In this document: piece after piece, positions 52,961 to 60,432 of the stretch
Position numbering within the stretch: position 1 is the stretch's first letter
Layout: each line of letters starts with the position of its first letter
Source: CAYNDB01 sp964395915
Lineage (GTDB): Bacteria; Nitrospinota_A; UBA7883; JAJRTC01
DNA length: 64,000 nucleotides
NCBI GenBank assembly: GCA_964395915.1
Contig: CAYNDB010000001.1
Span: forward strand, 5,264 to 69,263
Direction: 5' to 3'
The notes under the pieces: generated by a model
Database searches by the model: none
Told to the model about the DNA's origin: nothing
What the model saw: only the letters and a program-made list of their open reading frames with translations
Made by a program: the position numbers and the translations under genes

Positions 52961-53195
52961 AAGATTTATGATCCAGCCCCTGTCAAATTTACCTCTGGCG
53001 CCACTGATTATGGCGCCCAATAACCCGGCTTAACGATTCCAGCGTACTCCTTTTAGATATTTCGTAACTTCTTTGCCTGGAATGCCCATTTTATGTTATT
53101 GAATAAATAGCGATTATGTTGTTATACTTAACTTGATCGTTGAATCCTTTAGTTAGCTTATGCATCATATATGTGGAAGGAAAAGGAGTATGAAC

Positions 53196-53426
53196 ATGAA
53201 ACACGCACGTAAACAAAGCCCTCGGAACGACACGCATTTTGGCGAAGCCAAAGGCGATATTGATACGACTACTGAAAACGAAACTATCAGCCAGCTTACA
53301 TGTAATCACTGTGGCGGAATGTTGAAATCGACACCTGAAGGAACTTCATGCTTCATGTGTGGGCGCGACAGAAGCCATCGTTGCGAAAACTGCCTGAACG
53401 GAGGCAAGGAAGGCGTGGCGGCGTAA
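53196..53426 (+). CDS. small zinc-ribbon protein
   Basis: 76-aa protein with three CxxC pairs: CNHC (LTCNHCGGML), CFMC (TSCFMCGRD) and CENC (HRCENCLNGG). The first two form a rubredoxin-like zinc ribbon. The N-terminal half is polar and disordered (KHARKQSPRNDTHFGEAKGD). AAGGAG lies 7 nt before ATG 53196 and only 1 nt before ATG 53190, so the later start is preferred. Function unknown. Confidence 0.6.
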   Translation: MKHARKQSPRNDTHFGEAKGDIDTTTENETISQLTCNHCGGMLKSTPEGTSCFMCGRDRSHRCENCLNGGKEGVAA

Positions 53427-53763
53427 CCTGCAATTGTGACAACTTGCATTTACAAAATGGCCTTACACTATCCAGAGTTTATCTGAGATAGGGCGATACA
53501 GGACTACTTGGTGTCATTGCGAGGAAGGCTATAAGCCGATGCGGCAATCTCGCGGGAAGCAATATGATAGGCGCAAACCATGCTTTTCCCAACGGGATCG
53601 CCACGGTCGCTAAAAAGGCTCCCTCGTGATGACTGCTGTAAAGGTTTTAAAAGACCAGAAGACACCTTTCTGTAAACGCAAATCTTGTTTTTCGCACGTA
53701 ACCAATTTTGCAGTGGGCGTTGTCATCCCGCGCGCAACGAAGCCGAGCCGCGACAACGGCGGT
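53427..53763. repeat. intergenic stretch with REP-like repeats
   Basis: No gene is seen. Starting at 53510, GTGTCATTGCGAGGAAGGCT then GCCGATGCGGCAATCTCGCG face GGGATCGCCACGGTCGCTAA and GGCTCCCTCGTGATGAC (to 53632), a large imperfect inverted repeat of REP type. The second copy of the 50-bp dispersed repeat (53635-53682) follows. A further GTCATCCCGCGCGCAACG half-site lies at about 53724-53741. Confidence 0.6.
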
Positions 53764-54666
53764 TTATCCGTCAAGCTTTCGCGCCAGCCCGGCAAGTGTC
53801 ATATTCACCGGTGTGGCTATACCTCGCTTTTCGCCAAGCTCCACAGCCTTGCCGTTGAATGTGTCTATCTCCATCTTTCTGCCGAGCCTCCTGTCGTGCA
53901 GCATTGACGGGATTACCTCCCCACCTTTCAATGTTGTATTAATATTTTTGTCGGCAAGGTCATGGTTAAGGCTCACGCCGCAAGCGTTGGCGACTTCTAT
54001 CCACTCCAGCATTGCCGAGCGGACTATATTGCGGGTCTCTTCAAATTCCGCCACCTCCTTTGCGCTTTTGTCCACTATGGCGCAGATGGCGTTGAACCCA
54101 ATGTTCCATACCATTTTGCCATAGAGATCACGCTTTATATCGCCGGATACCTTACATTTTATGCGCGCATTTTCGAATATTTTTCCAAGCCTTTTCGTCC
54201 TTTCGGATACACCACCTGAAAGCTCACCTATGGCGATATGGCCGAACGCTGTGTGAAGAATAACGCCAGGGTTTTCCACCCTCGACCCGATGAACGCGAT
54301 TCCACCCAACACACACTCATTTCCATATTCTCTGGCTACAACAGTCTCGTTGTCGATTCCGTTTTGCAAGGAAAGAATCGCCGTGTCTGACCCGACGTTG
54401 GAGTGATATAAACCGAGAGTCGAGGCGGTGTCGTATGCTTTTACAGAAACGATAACAAGGTCCGCGACTCCAAAAGACTCCGCAGTCTCGCCACATTCAG
54501 GATGGATAGTGAATTCGTCACCGAGGCTTTTTACGGTAAGCCCGTTTTGTGATATTGCGCCAAGATGGGCGCCACGGGCGATAAAGAACAGGTCATGTCC
54601 GGATTTCGCCAGCATTGCCCCGTAATATCCGCCGACGCCTCCTGACCCAATTATCAGAACTTTCAT
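53764..54666 (-). CDS. panE: 2-dehydropantoate 2-reductase (ketopantoate reductase)
   Basis: NADPH enzyme reducing ketopantoate to pantoate for pantothenate/CoA. 300 aa. NADP motif MKVLIIGSGGVGGYYGAMLAKSGHD at the N-terminus. SVKAYDTASTL, LSLQNGIDNETVVA and KMVWNIGFNAICAI (with the catalytic Lys) are family signatures. A C-terminal helical domain contains PSMLHDRRLGRKMEIDTFNG. The frame opens far upstream (54813), but the Rossmann start fixes the ATG at 54666. Confidence 0.92.
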   Translation of the reverse strand: MKVLIIGSGGVGGYYGAMLAKSGHDLFFIARGAHLGAISQNGLTVKSLGDEFTIHPECGETAESFGVADLVIVSVKAYDTASTLGLYHSNVGSDTAILSLQNGIDNETVVAREYGNECVLGGIAFIGSRVENPGVILHTAFGHIAIGELSGGVSERTKRLGKIFENARIKCKVSGDIKRDLYGKMVWNIGFNAICAIVDKSAKEVAEFEETRNIVRSAMLEWIEVANACGVSLNHDLADKNINTTLKGGEVIPSMLHDRRLGRKMEIDTFNGKAVELGEKRGIATPVNMTLAGLARKLDG

Positions 54667-54751
54667 TAAACTTACCTTTAGGCGCAAGTATATCACGGCA
54701 TGGGGCGTTCGGATTGCTAGCCGCTTGCGGCATGTGGTAGTGTGAAATTCT

Positions 54752-55033
54752 ATGATAATAGGAATATGCAAGATGAGCGTCGCGCTTCCTGGCAACAAGT
54801 CTTTGAAAGGCAAAAGAAAAGTGGTGAAGAGTATAAAGGACCGGGTCCGATCGAGGTATAATGTGTCTATCGCAGAGGTTGATAATCATGATATTCACCA
54901 GACCGCCACGCTGGGAATCTCCGTAGTGGGAAGCGACGCCGCCCATGCGGACAGCCAGCTTCAAAAAATTATTGGTTTTGTATCGGGTCAGGCGGATATA
55001 ACAAATATTGCGACGGAAATAACGCGTCGTTGA
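54752..55033 (+). CDS. DUF503 family protein (YlxP-like)
   Basis: 93-aa protein of the DUF503/YlxP family, usually found between infB and rbfA. IIGICKMSVALPGNKSLKGKRKVVKSIKDRVRSRYNVSIAEVD is diagnostic, and ATLGISVVGSD follows. It precedes rbfA by 16 bp, the standard order, although nusA/infB are not upstream here. Function unknown. Confidence 0.9.
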   Translation: MIIGICKMSVALPGNKSLKGKRKVVKSIKDRVRSRYNVSIAEVDNHDIHQTATLGISVVGSDAAHADSQLQKIIGFVSGQADITNIATEITRR

Positions 55034-55049
55034 AAAGTGAGGGAAAACA

Positions 55050-55436
55050 ATGAAAAGGTTTCACCGGTCGGACAGGGTCTCGGAAGAGATTTTAAAAGAG
55101 GTGTCGAACATTCTCCAAAAGGACATGAAAGACCCGAGGCTTGGGTTCGTTTCCGTTACGAGGGTTGAAGCGGCGCGCGATTTACGTCATGCGAATGTTC
55201 TGATTTCGGTGCTTGGCTCCGCTGAGGAAAAAAGTAAAAGCCTCATTGCGTTAAAACGCGGGACGGGGTTTATTCGTGGGCTACTGGGGAAAAGGTTGAG
55301 GCTTCGTTTCGCGCCGGAGCTCGATTTCCGGCTGGACGACTCCATCGAACGTGGCGCAAGAATCCATAAAATACTCAGCGACGCGCTGCCTCAGGGAAAA
55401 GAGGAAGAAAAGGAAGATGAAGAAGCTGGCCTGTAG
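55050..55436 (+). CDS. rbfA: ribosome-binding factor A
   Basis: Maturation factor for the 30S subunit. 128 aa. KRFHRSDRVSEEILKEVSNILQKDMKDPRLGFVSVTRVEAARDLRHANVLIS is the KH-like core. LRLRFAPELDFRLDDSIERGARIHKIL is the C-terminal signature. An acidic tail (EEEKEDEEAGL) ends it. truB, the usual next gene, is absent; the convergent hgcB follows. Confidence 0.95.
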   Translation: MKRFHRSDRVSEEILKEVSNILQKDMKDPRLGFVSVTRVEAARDLRHANVLISVLGSAEEKSKSLIALKRGTGFIRGLLGKRLRLRFAPELDFRLDDSIERGARIHKILSDALPQGKEEEKEDEEAGL

Positions 55437-55472
55437 TGATTTGCAAATCAATTATCAGGAAGAAGCAATATT

Positions 55473-55772
55473 TCAACCGCATCCGCATGAGGGCTCTTTC
55501 GTCCCTTTTATCGCCTGCCACATCAGCGCATAGGCGCATCCAACACCAGCCTCCACTTTCAATGCTTCCGTGGGACAGTTGATAGCGCAGGCTCCGCATT
55601 CCATGCAAGCCTCGTGTTCAACTATCTCAACAACCCTTTCGCCACGTTCAAAAACCGCGTGAGGGCATACTTCTATGCACCGGTCGCAATTAACGCACTT
55701 GCCGGGATAGTACAAAAGCGTGTTTTCTTTCGATCGGACAACTATATCCATATCCGCAACTGCGGTTTTCAT
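55473..55772 (-). CDS. hgcB: HgcB, ferredoxin partner of mercury methylation
   Basis: Bis-4Fe-4S ferredoxin required with HgcA to make methylmercury; thought to reduce the corrinoid and hand over Hg(II). 99 aa. Cluster ligands C26/C29/C32/C36 (CVNCDRCIEVCP) and C56/C59/C62/C66 (CMECGACAINCP). The extra conserved cysteine is C79 in GVGCAYALMWQ, and two C-terminal cysteines are C96 and C98 (SCGCG). In well-studied HgcB these last two are usually adjacent; here a Gly separates them. The ATG overlaps the hgcA stop by four bases. Confidence 0.92.
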   Translation of the reverse strand: MKTAVADMDIVVRSKENTLLYYPGKCVNCDRCIEVCPHAVFERGERVVEIVEHEACMECGACAINCPTEALKVEAGVGCAYALMWQAIKGTKEPSCGCG

Positions 55773-56767
55773 ATTCCTATAACCCTCATAACGGTAAATG
55801 AAATCATAATAAGAACTCCCGCGCCGAACATATAGGCCATCGAGGGTATATAGGTAAATATCTCACGCCGGACACCGCTCGTGGATGTGAACGTGGACGA
55901 TCCTGTGAAGTTAAGCGAGAGGAACGCCGTGACCGAGGGCATGGCAAGGGCGTATACGAGCGCCCAACCGGCCCTGCTCCAAATCGATGCGGAAGGGTTG
56001 TCTAACAACGCGGCGACAACAAACGGAATCGCGATTGCTCCGCCTAGAACAAAACCTTTGGCCGCAAAATCTTTACAGGGCAGCCATGGTAAAAGGAGAG
56101 GGAATAAAATCGCTCCCGCAATAATGGAGGCAAGCGCTCCCATGGAAAGCATTGGGCCATGAACAAAATATAGAACAACCGCCGCCACCAGCGCAGGGAC
56201 TATTACGTGGGCAAGCTCCACCGGAATCAACACGATCCTGTCGAGTATCGGAAACCGGACACGGCGCATTTCTGGTGTGGCCTCGTAGGTTTCAAGATAT
56301 TTTGGCAGGTCTGAAGCCAGGACTGGCCCGTACTCAACCTTGAAGCCTGTTCTCTTCTTGACAAGATGCGCCGCCATTCCTGGAGCGCTCAGCTGAGGGA
56401 CGATCAATTTTCTGTGATTTACGATTTTTTTAAGCCCCGCCTCGTTTACTTGGCGGACAAGCTCATCCGTGCCGAAAATACCTTTCCCGGCGGCGCACCA
56501 AACGTTCACCCCGTTTGTGTTCAAAACAAGGATATAGCCGTCTATACCGGCGAGATTTGAACGAAGCGCATCGAAGCTTAAAGTATAATTTGCCGAAACG
56601 AATATTGGCGATTCCGCTGTCGGCTCGCCGATAGTATAAAGTCCTGGCTTTACACGATGTTCAGCCCGGTGAAATCCCCATCGCGCCAGGAAGTGGTCCA
56701 GCCTGTCGCCAAATGTGATCTCGCTGGTTGTCCGACCGGAAAAGCGACCGGCGTTTTCACTGGTCAT
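55769..56767 (-). CDS. hgcA: HgcA, corrinoid protein of mercury methylation
   Basis: Membrane corrinoid protein that transfers a methyl group to Hg(II). 332 aa. The N-terminal corrinoid-binding domain has ANYTLSFDALR (59-69) and the HgcA cap-helix signature NVWCAAGKGIFGTDELV. The lower-axial cobalt ligand is C91 (N88-V-W-C91-A-A-G-K). The C-terminal half carries about five membrane helices (from IPVELAHVIVPALVAAVVLYF to the end). The motif is unique to HgcA within the wider CdhD-like corrinoid family. hgcB follows with overlap. An ATG at 56767 with GGAG 10 nt upstream is used. Confidence 0.95.
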   Translation of the reverse strand: MTSENAGRFSGRTTSEITFGDRLDHFLARWGFHRAEHRVKPGLYTIGEPTAESPIFVSANYTLSFDALRSNLAGIDGYILVLNTNGVNVWCAAGKGIFGTDELVRQVNEAGLKKIVNHRKLIVPQLSAPGMAAHLVKKRTGFKVEYGPVLASDLPKYLETYEATPEMRRVRFPILDRIVLIPVELAHVIVPALVAAVVLYFVHGPMLSMGALASIIAGAILFPLLLPWLPCKDFAAKGFVLGGAIAIPFVVAALLDNPSASIWSRAGWALVYALAMPSVTAFLSLNFTGSSTFTSTSGVRREIFTYIPSMAYMFGAGVLIMISFTVMRVIGI

Positions 56768-56797
56768 GATTTCGAAACTCCGATTAAAAGTAAATCT

Positions 56798-56816
56798 CCT
56801 TATATTTATTATAAGG
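56798..56816. promoter_or_regulatory. palindrome upstream of hgcA (candidate operator)
   Basis: Perfect dyad CCTTATA-TTTAT-TATAAGG, about 31-49 bp upstream of the hgcA ATG in the 117-bp lexA-hgcA spacer. No T tract follows on the coding strand. It could be a repressor site or an mRNA hairpin. Confidence 0.4.
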
Positions 56817-56832
56817 CGAAATCAGAAATATG

Positions 56833-56845
56833 CCCGGTTTTCGGG
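56833..56845 (-). terminator. weak hairpin after lexA
   Basis: CCCG-GTTTT-CGGG, four G-C pairs, located between the lexA stop and hgcA. It may weaken read-through from lexA into hgcAB. Confidence 0.25.
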
Positions 56846-56884
56846 GGGAGGCTTATTGATAAAGGATTTTTGTCGACGCGCTTG

Positions 56885-57490
56885 TCAGAACTTGCGTAGC
56901 AGGCCGATAACCGCGCCTTGTATGGCGACACTGTCCGCCGGGACTATGATGGGATCCATACAAGGGTTGGCGGGCTGGAGACGCACATGGCCGTCTTCCT
57001 TATAATATTTTTTCAAGGTGGCGCTCTCATTGTCTATAAGGGCGACGACCGTCTCTCCGTTATCCGCCTGGTTACGTTCTTCTATTACCACAAAATCGCC
57101 ATCCTGAATATGCTCATCGATCATAGAGTCTCCCCTGACCTTCAGAACATACGTCTTGTGTCTTCCCAGCATGTCTTCAGGGATAGACACTGTCTCGTCT
57201 ATCTGATATGCGTCGACAGGAACTCCAGCGGCAATATAACCAAGGAGCGGGACTTCAACAGAGCCGACCGACTGCGCCTCACGCGGTGGCAGCTCTATAG
57301 CGCGGCTCATGTTTTTATGCCGAATGATAAGCCCCTTCGACTCGAGGTTGGTAAGATGTTTATGTATTGTGGCGGGGGACGAGAGACCGAAATGCTCCCC
57401 GATTTCAACTATGCTGGGAGCGTAACCATTTCCCTCGATTGATGAAACAATAAAGTCAAATATCAGCTTTTGGCGTTTTGTAAGATGCAT
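56885..57490 (-). CDS. lexA: LexA repressor
   Basis: SOS-response repressor that self-cleaves when RecA is active. 201 aa. N-terminal winged HTH (LTKRQKLIFDFIVSSI...GYAPSIVEIGEHFGLSSPATIHKHL). Cleavage site Ala-Gly in GYIAAGVPV. Catalytic Ser in VRGDSMIDEHIQDGD and Lys in ESATLKKYY. A TTG at 57502 opens the frame, but GGAGG lies right before ATG 57490. No clear SOS box is visible in the short upstream spacer. The gene precedes hgcAB on the same strand. Confidence 0.96.
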   Translation of the reverse strand: MHLTKRQKLIFDFIVSSIEGNGYAPSIVEIGEHFGLSSPATIHKHLTNLESKGLIIRHKNMSRAIELPPREAQSVGSVEVPLLGYIAAGVPVDAYQIDETVSIPEDMLGRHKTYVLKVRGDSMIDEHIQDGDFVVIEERNQADNGETVVALIDNESATLKKYYKEDGHVRLQPANPCMDPIIVPADSVAIQGAVIGLLRKF

Positions 57491-57582
57491 AATATCCTCC
57501 AATTACGGAGAATAAGCGAAAGCAAAACGAAAGTCAAGCGTTATTTCGCCAAATTTTCACTAAACCGGGAATATGCTGTGGA

Positions 57583-58644
57583 CTACTGATATCTTGTCTG
57601 TGAAAACTTAACCTTGTCTCCGGCGACAATCACATCCTTGCTTACGAATATGAAAGCTGTTGATGTCTTTTCTCTTGCGGAAATAATCTTCGCTTTCCCG
57701 ATAACTTTATCAAATTCGGTCATTTGGTCGCCGTCTTCTCGCATAAGAGGCTTGGCGTCTATGATATCGAATACATCTCCAGGCTCAACACCGGAGATTG
57801 CTCCAACGTCCAGATAAACCACGTCTCCCTCTCCAACACCTTCTCTTTCAGTTTTGGTTGCGACAAGGTAGCCGTTAATCTTTTTATTTTTGACAGGGCT
57901 GTCCGGGTCGACGCCAGGGATATCAGGTTCGGTGTAGGGGGCGATTTTGTCGCCTCTTTGGATGGCGTTGTACGCTCTTACAATAACAGTCTTGGAGTTT
58001 TTCTCCTTTACCGCCACCACCTTTATAATACCGTCCACCACAACTTTTTGCCCTATCGGTTCTTTTGTGACAGGGTGTTTAATCTGATCTTTTTCCGCGT
58101 GGAGAACAATAAAAAGGTCCCCTTTCTTAAGGCCATCACTGAAACCGCGGTTGATATAAACCTCATCCATGATACTGAAAGCCAGCTGGGCGCCACGCTC
58201 TCCATCCTCAATAATTCCCAAAGAGTCCAGGTCGCCGTCCAGGTATCCGGCTGTTTCATATAATTGTCTATGGGTTACCGGAACAAGTTTGTCTTTATCT
58301 GTGAAAAACTCGTCTGTTAAGCCGCCGCTTAGATAATCTCCCATAAGCTCCGGACTAACTTTGGGCGCTTCGGAGCTTCCATGGCTTTTATCGCTATCCC
58401 TAATTTTTTTTCGCAGGTCTTCAAGCTTCAAAGCGCCTTTTCCGGACATGTCAGACCCTGACTTGCCGGCGTCAGCGGGCATATCGTCGGTGTATCCACC
58501 AGCCATTAGCTGGCCCGTGGTTTCGCCATCGGCCGCGCCGAGAGAAGATGAAAACCCTTTTTGCGGCGTGGATGCATGGACCGGTAAAACAAATAGAAAA
58601 GTCAGGAGCGTAAAGGCATTGATAATAGTCGCTTTGCTCTTCAT
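57583..58644 (-). CDS. secreted hypothetical protein (possible peptidoglycan-associated)
   Basis: 353-aa exported protein. Signal peptide MKSKATIINAFTLLTFLFVLPVHA; a low-complexity region (~25-90) rich in Gly/Ser/Asp follows. A C-terminal beta-rich region (~100-350) has two similar halves (VYINRGFSDGLKKGDLFIVL and VYLDVGAISGVEPGDVFDII) and VIVAGDKVKF at the end. Such halves occur at the C-termini of LysM-type envelope proteins, but no LysM repeat is seen here. Function unknown. Confidence 0.55.
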   Translation of the reverse strand: MKSKATIINAFTLLTFLFVLPVHASTPQKGFSSSLGAADGETTGQLMAGGYTDDMPADAGKSGSDMSGKGALKLEDLRKKIRDSDKSHGSSEAPKVSPELMGDYLSGGLTDEFFTDKDKLVPVTHRQLYETAGYLDGDLDSLGIIEDGERGAQLAFSIMDEVYINRGFSDGLKKGDLFIVLHAEKDQIKHPVTKEPIGQKVVVDGIIKVVAVKEKNSKTVIVRAYNAIQRGDKIAPYTEPDIPGVDPDSPVKNKKINGYLVATKTEREGVGEGDVVYLDVGAISGVEPGDVFDIIDAKPLMREDGDQMTEFDKVIGKAKIISAREKTSTAFIFVSKDVIVAGDKVKFSQTRYQ

Positions 58645-58684
58645 GGTCATTAACCCTTATTACTTATATATAAAATGTTATTTC

Positions 58685-59383
58685 TCATTGTTTAACAACG
58701 ACGCTTATTTCATTTAACTTTTCCTTTGCAACGATGGCCGCCGCGCTTTCCGGATATTTTTCTATAAGGTCTTTTAACATTTTCTCGCCCTTTTCATTGA
58801 GGCCAAGAGCAAGCCTGCTTAATCCTATTTTAAGCATCACGTCAGGTGTCTTAACGCTTTTTGGAAATCGTACCAGAGCCTTTCTATACTCCTCCACCGC
58901 TCTGGCAAATCGCTTCTTGCTGTAATATACCTCGCCTATCCAGTATTGAGCTTTAGGCCCAAGGGTGGCGCCGGGATATCTTCTTACAATATAGCTAAAG
59001 CCATTCAAGGCGGATTCGTAGTCCCCCTGATTAAAGAAAACTATCGATCTTTTGTATACCTCGGCGGGATCAAGGTTCTTAAATTGAATAATTGGAGACT
59101 TCGTTTTAGCGGCAAGCTTATCGTTTATTAATGAAGAGTGGCCGTTAGCGTTGTTCGCGCTTTCGGAAACTGTCAACCGTTCAGACATCATTACGATTTC
59201 ATTTTCCTGAGATGAAACTTTAAGCTCAAGATCAGCCGCGCGTTTTTGCAAATCTCGGACCTGCGCTTTCAGTGACGTTATATCGTCTTTGACTTTAGGC
59301 GTTTCGGTTGATGCGCATCCCTGCCCGAAAAGAGCAATCGTTAAAACCACCAAAAGAAAGAGAGCCCGCCTAAATCCAATCAT
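58685..59383 (-). CDS. cpoB: CpoB/YbgF-like TPR lipoprotein
   Basis: Periplasmic factor linking Tol-Pal to peptidoglycan synthesis. About 232 aa. Lipobox in MIGFRRALFLLVVLTIALFGQGC; coiled coil VKDDITSLKAQVRDLQKRAADLELKVSSQENEIVMM; then tetratricopeptide repeats (DPAEVYKRSIVFFNQGDYESALNGFSYIVRRYP, KAQYWIGEVYYSKKRFARAVEEYRKAL, ending EKYPESAAAIVAKEKL). ATG 59404 and TTG 59428 are earlier options. I use 59383 because it gives a normal signal. tolA/pal are not in the window. Confidence 0.82.
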   Translation of the reverse strand: MIGFRRALFLLVVLTIALFGQGCASTETPKVKDDITSLKAQVRDLQKRAADLELKVSSQENEIVMMSERLTVSESANNANGHSSLINDKLAAKTKSPIIQFKNLDPAEVYKRSIVFFNQGDYESALNGFSYIVRRYPGATLGPKAQYWIGEVYYSKKRFARAVEEYRKALVRFPKSVKTPDVMLKIGLSRLALGLNEKGEKMLKDLIEKYPESAAAIVAKEKLNEISVVVKQ

Positions 59384-59458
59384 GGATGTGGAGGTATAAT
59401 TCATATAAGTTACACTTAATTTAAACAAATTATATTCAATTAATCGTTTTTGGTCAAG

Positions 59459-60211
59459 TCAGCATATGGCGATCCCTGTGATGAAGCGCCCTGTTATCTT
59501 TTTATTTTTCCTGTAGGAAAAAAATCGATGGTTTTCACACGCCGTACATATTTTGCAATCGTAAACTTTTTCGTTTAAAATTCCGGCTTCTGATAATTGT
59601 CTGAGGTTTGCGGCGGCTATGTCAAGCGTTCTCCCATAGGCTCCACCGCAACACTCCGCAAACTTTTTGGCTGTAGCGCCGTCCACTTCATAACAGCGCG
59701 ATCTGATGCAAGGGCCTATGGCCGCGTAAACCGTCGCCGGATCCACATCAAAACGCTCCACCATGAAATTTATGGTTTTTAAAGTTATTTGCAGTTCTGT
59801 GCTCTGTCGGCCGGCATGCACCGCGGCGGCTACTTTGCGCACAGGGTCCATCAATAAAAGTGGCAGACAATCAGCCGTCCGCACCCCTATAGGCGTTCCA
59901 CGCTCCGCGACAACAACCGCGTCCGCCTCCACGCTACCAATATGTGAGTGTTCTGTGACAGTTACGATCGTATCGCCATGAACCTGGCTGGGCATCCATA
60001 TATGATCCAGTTCAATAGCTTTCTCTATCCTGCCAATATTCTCTTTAACGCAATCGGCATCATCTCCAACAGATGCGGATGTGTTTAAGCTATCGTAGGG
60101 TGGAAGGCTCACCCCGCCCCGTCTGCCGGTCACAAAAGCTTTAAAACCGAGCCTGTCAAATTCCGCAAAATGGTAAATCTCAGGCGCGATATTATCTATC
60201 CTGTCGAACAT
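59459..60211 (-). CDS. pgeF: peptidoglycan editing factor PgeF (laccase-domain protein)
   Basis: Cytosolic enzyme of the former DUF152/YfiH family that removes wrong amino acids from peptidoglycan precursors. 250 aa. Zinc ligands are expected in VHGDTIVTV (His), GVRTADCLPLLLMD (Cys) and AAVHAGRQST (His); CIRSRCYEVDGATAKKF is also conserved. The HAGWRG form of the last motif is HAGRQS here, so the WRG is lost. CKICTACENHRFFSYRKNKKITGRF closes the protein. Confidence 0.9.
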   Translation of the reverse strand: MFDRIDNIAPEIYHFAEFDRLGFKAFVTGRRGGVSLPPYDSLNTSASVGDDADCVKENIGRIEKAIELDHIWMPSQVHGDTIVTVTEHSHIGSVEADAVVVAERGTPIGVRTADCLPLLLMDPVRKVAAAVHAGRQSTELQITLKTINFMVERFDVDPATVYAAIGPCIRSRCYEVDGATAKKFAECCGGAYGRTLDIAAANLRQLSEAGILNEKVYDCKICTACENHRFFSYRKNKKITGRFITGIAIC

Positions 60212-60328
60212 AGCTATATTTTACGCCGTTTAAGAGGCGCGAAACCATAATTAACATCGGAACATCCGGCCATAAGGTTTGACAAGGACAAAAGTCTTCA
60301 AAGCCTTCATTGAATATTGCTACAAATC

Positions 60329-60428
60329 NNNNNNNNNNNNNNNNNNNNNNNNNNNNNNNNNNNNNNNNNNNNNNNNNNNNNNNNNNNNNNNNNNNNNNNN
60401 NNNNNNNNNNNNNNNNNNNNNNNNNNNN
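60329..60428. other. assembly gap (100 N)
   Basis: Placeholder in front of the PAS-GGDEF gene. It may hide its true start and an unknown amount of sequence. Confidence 0.98.
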
Positions 60429-60432
60429 CAAT

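Noticed and set aside
53190..53426. CRISPR or tandem-repeat content in the 53-kb region
   Set aside because: The repeats are inverted and few, with no regular spacer pattern and no cas genes nearby.
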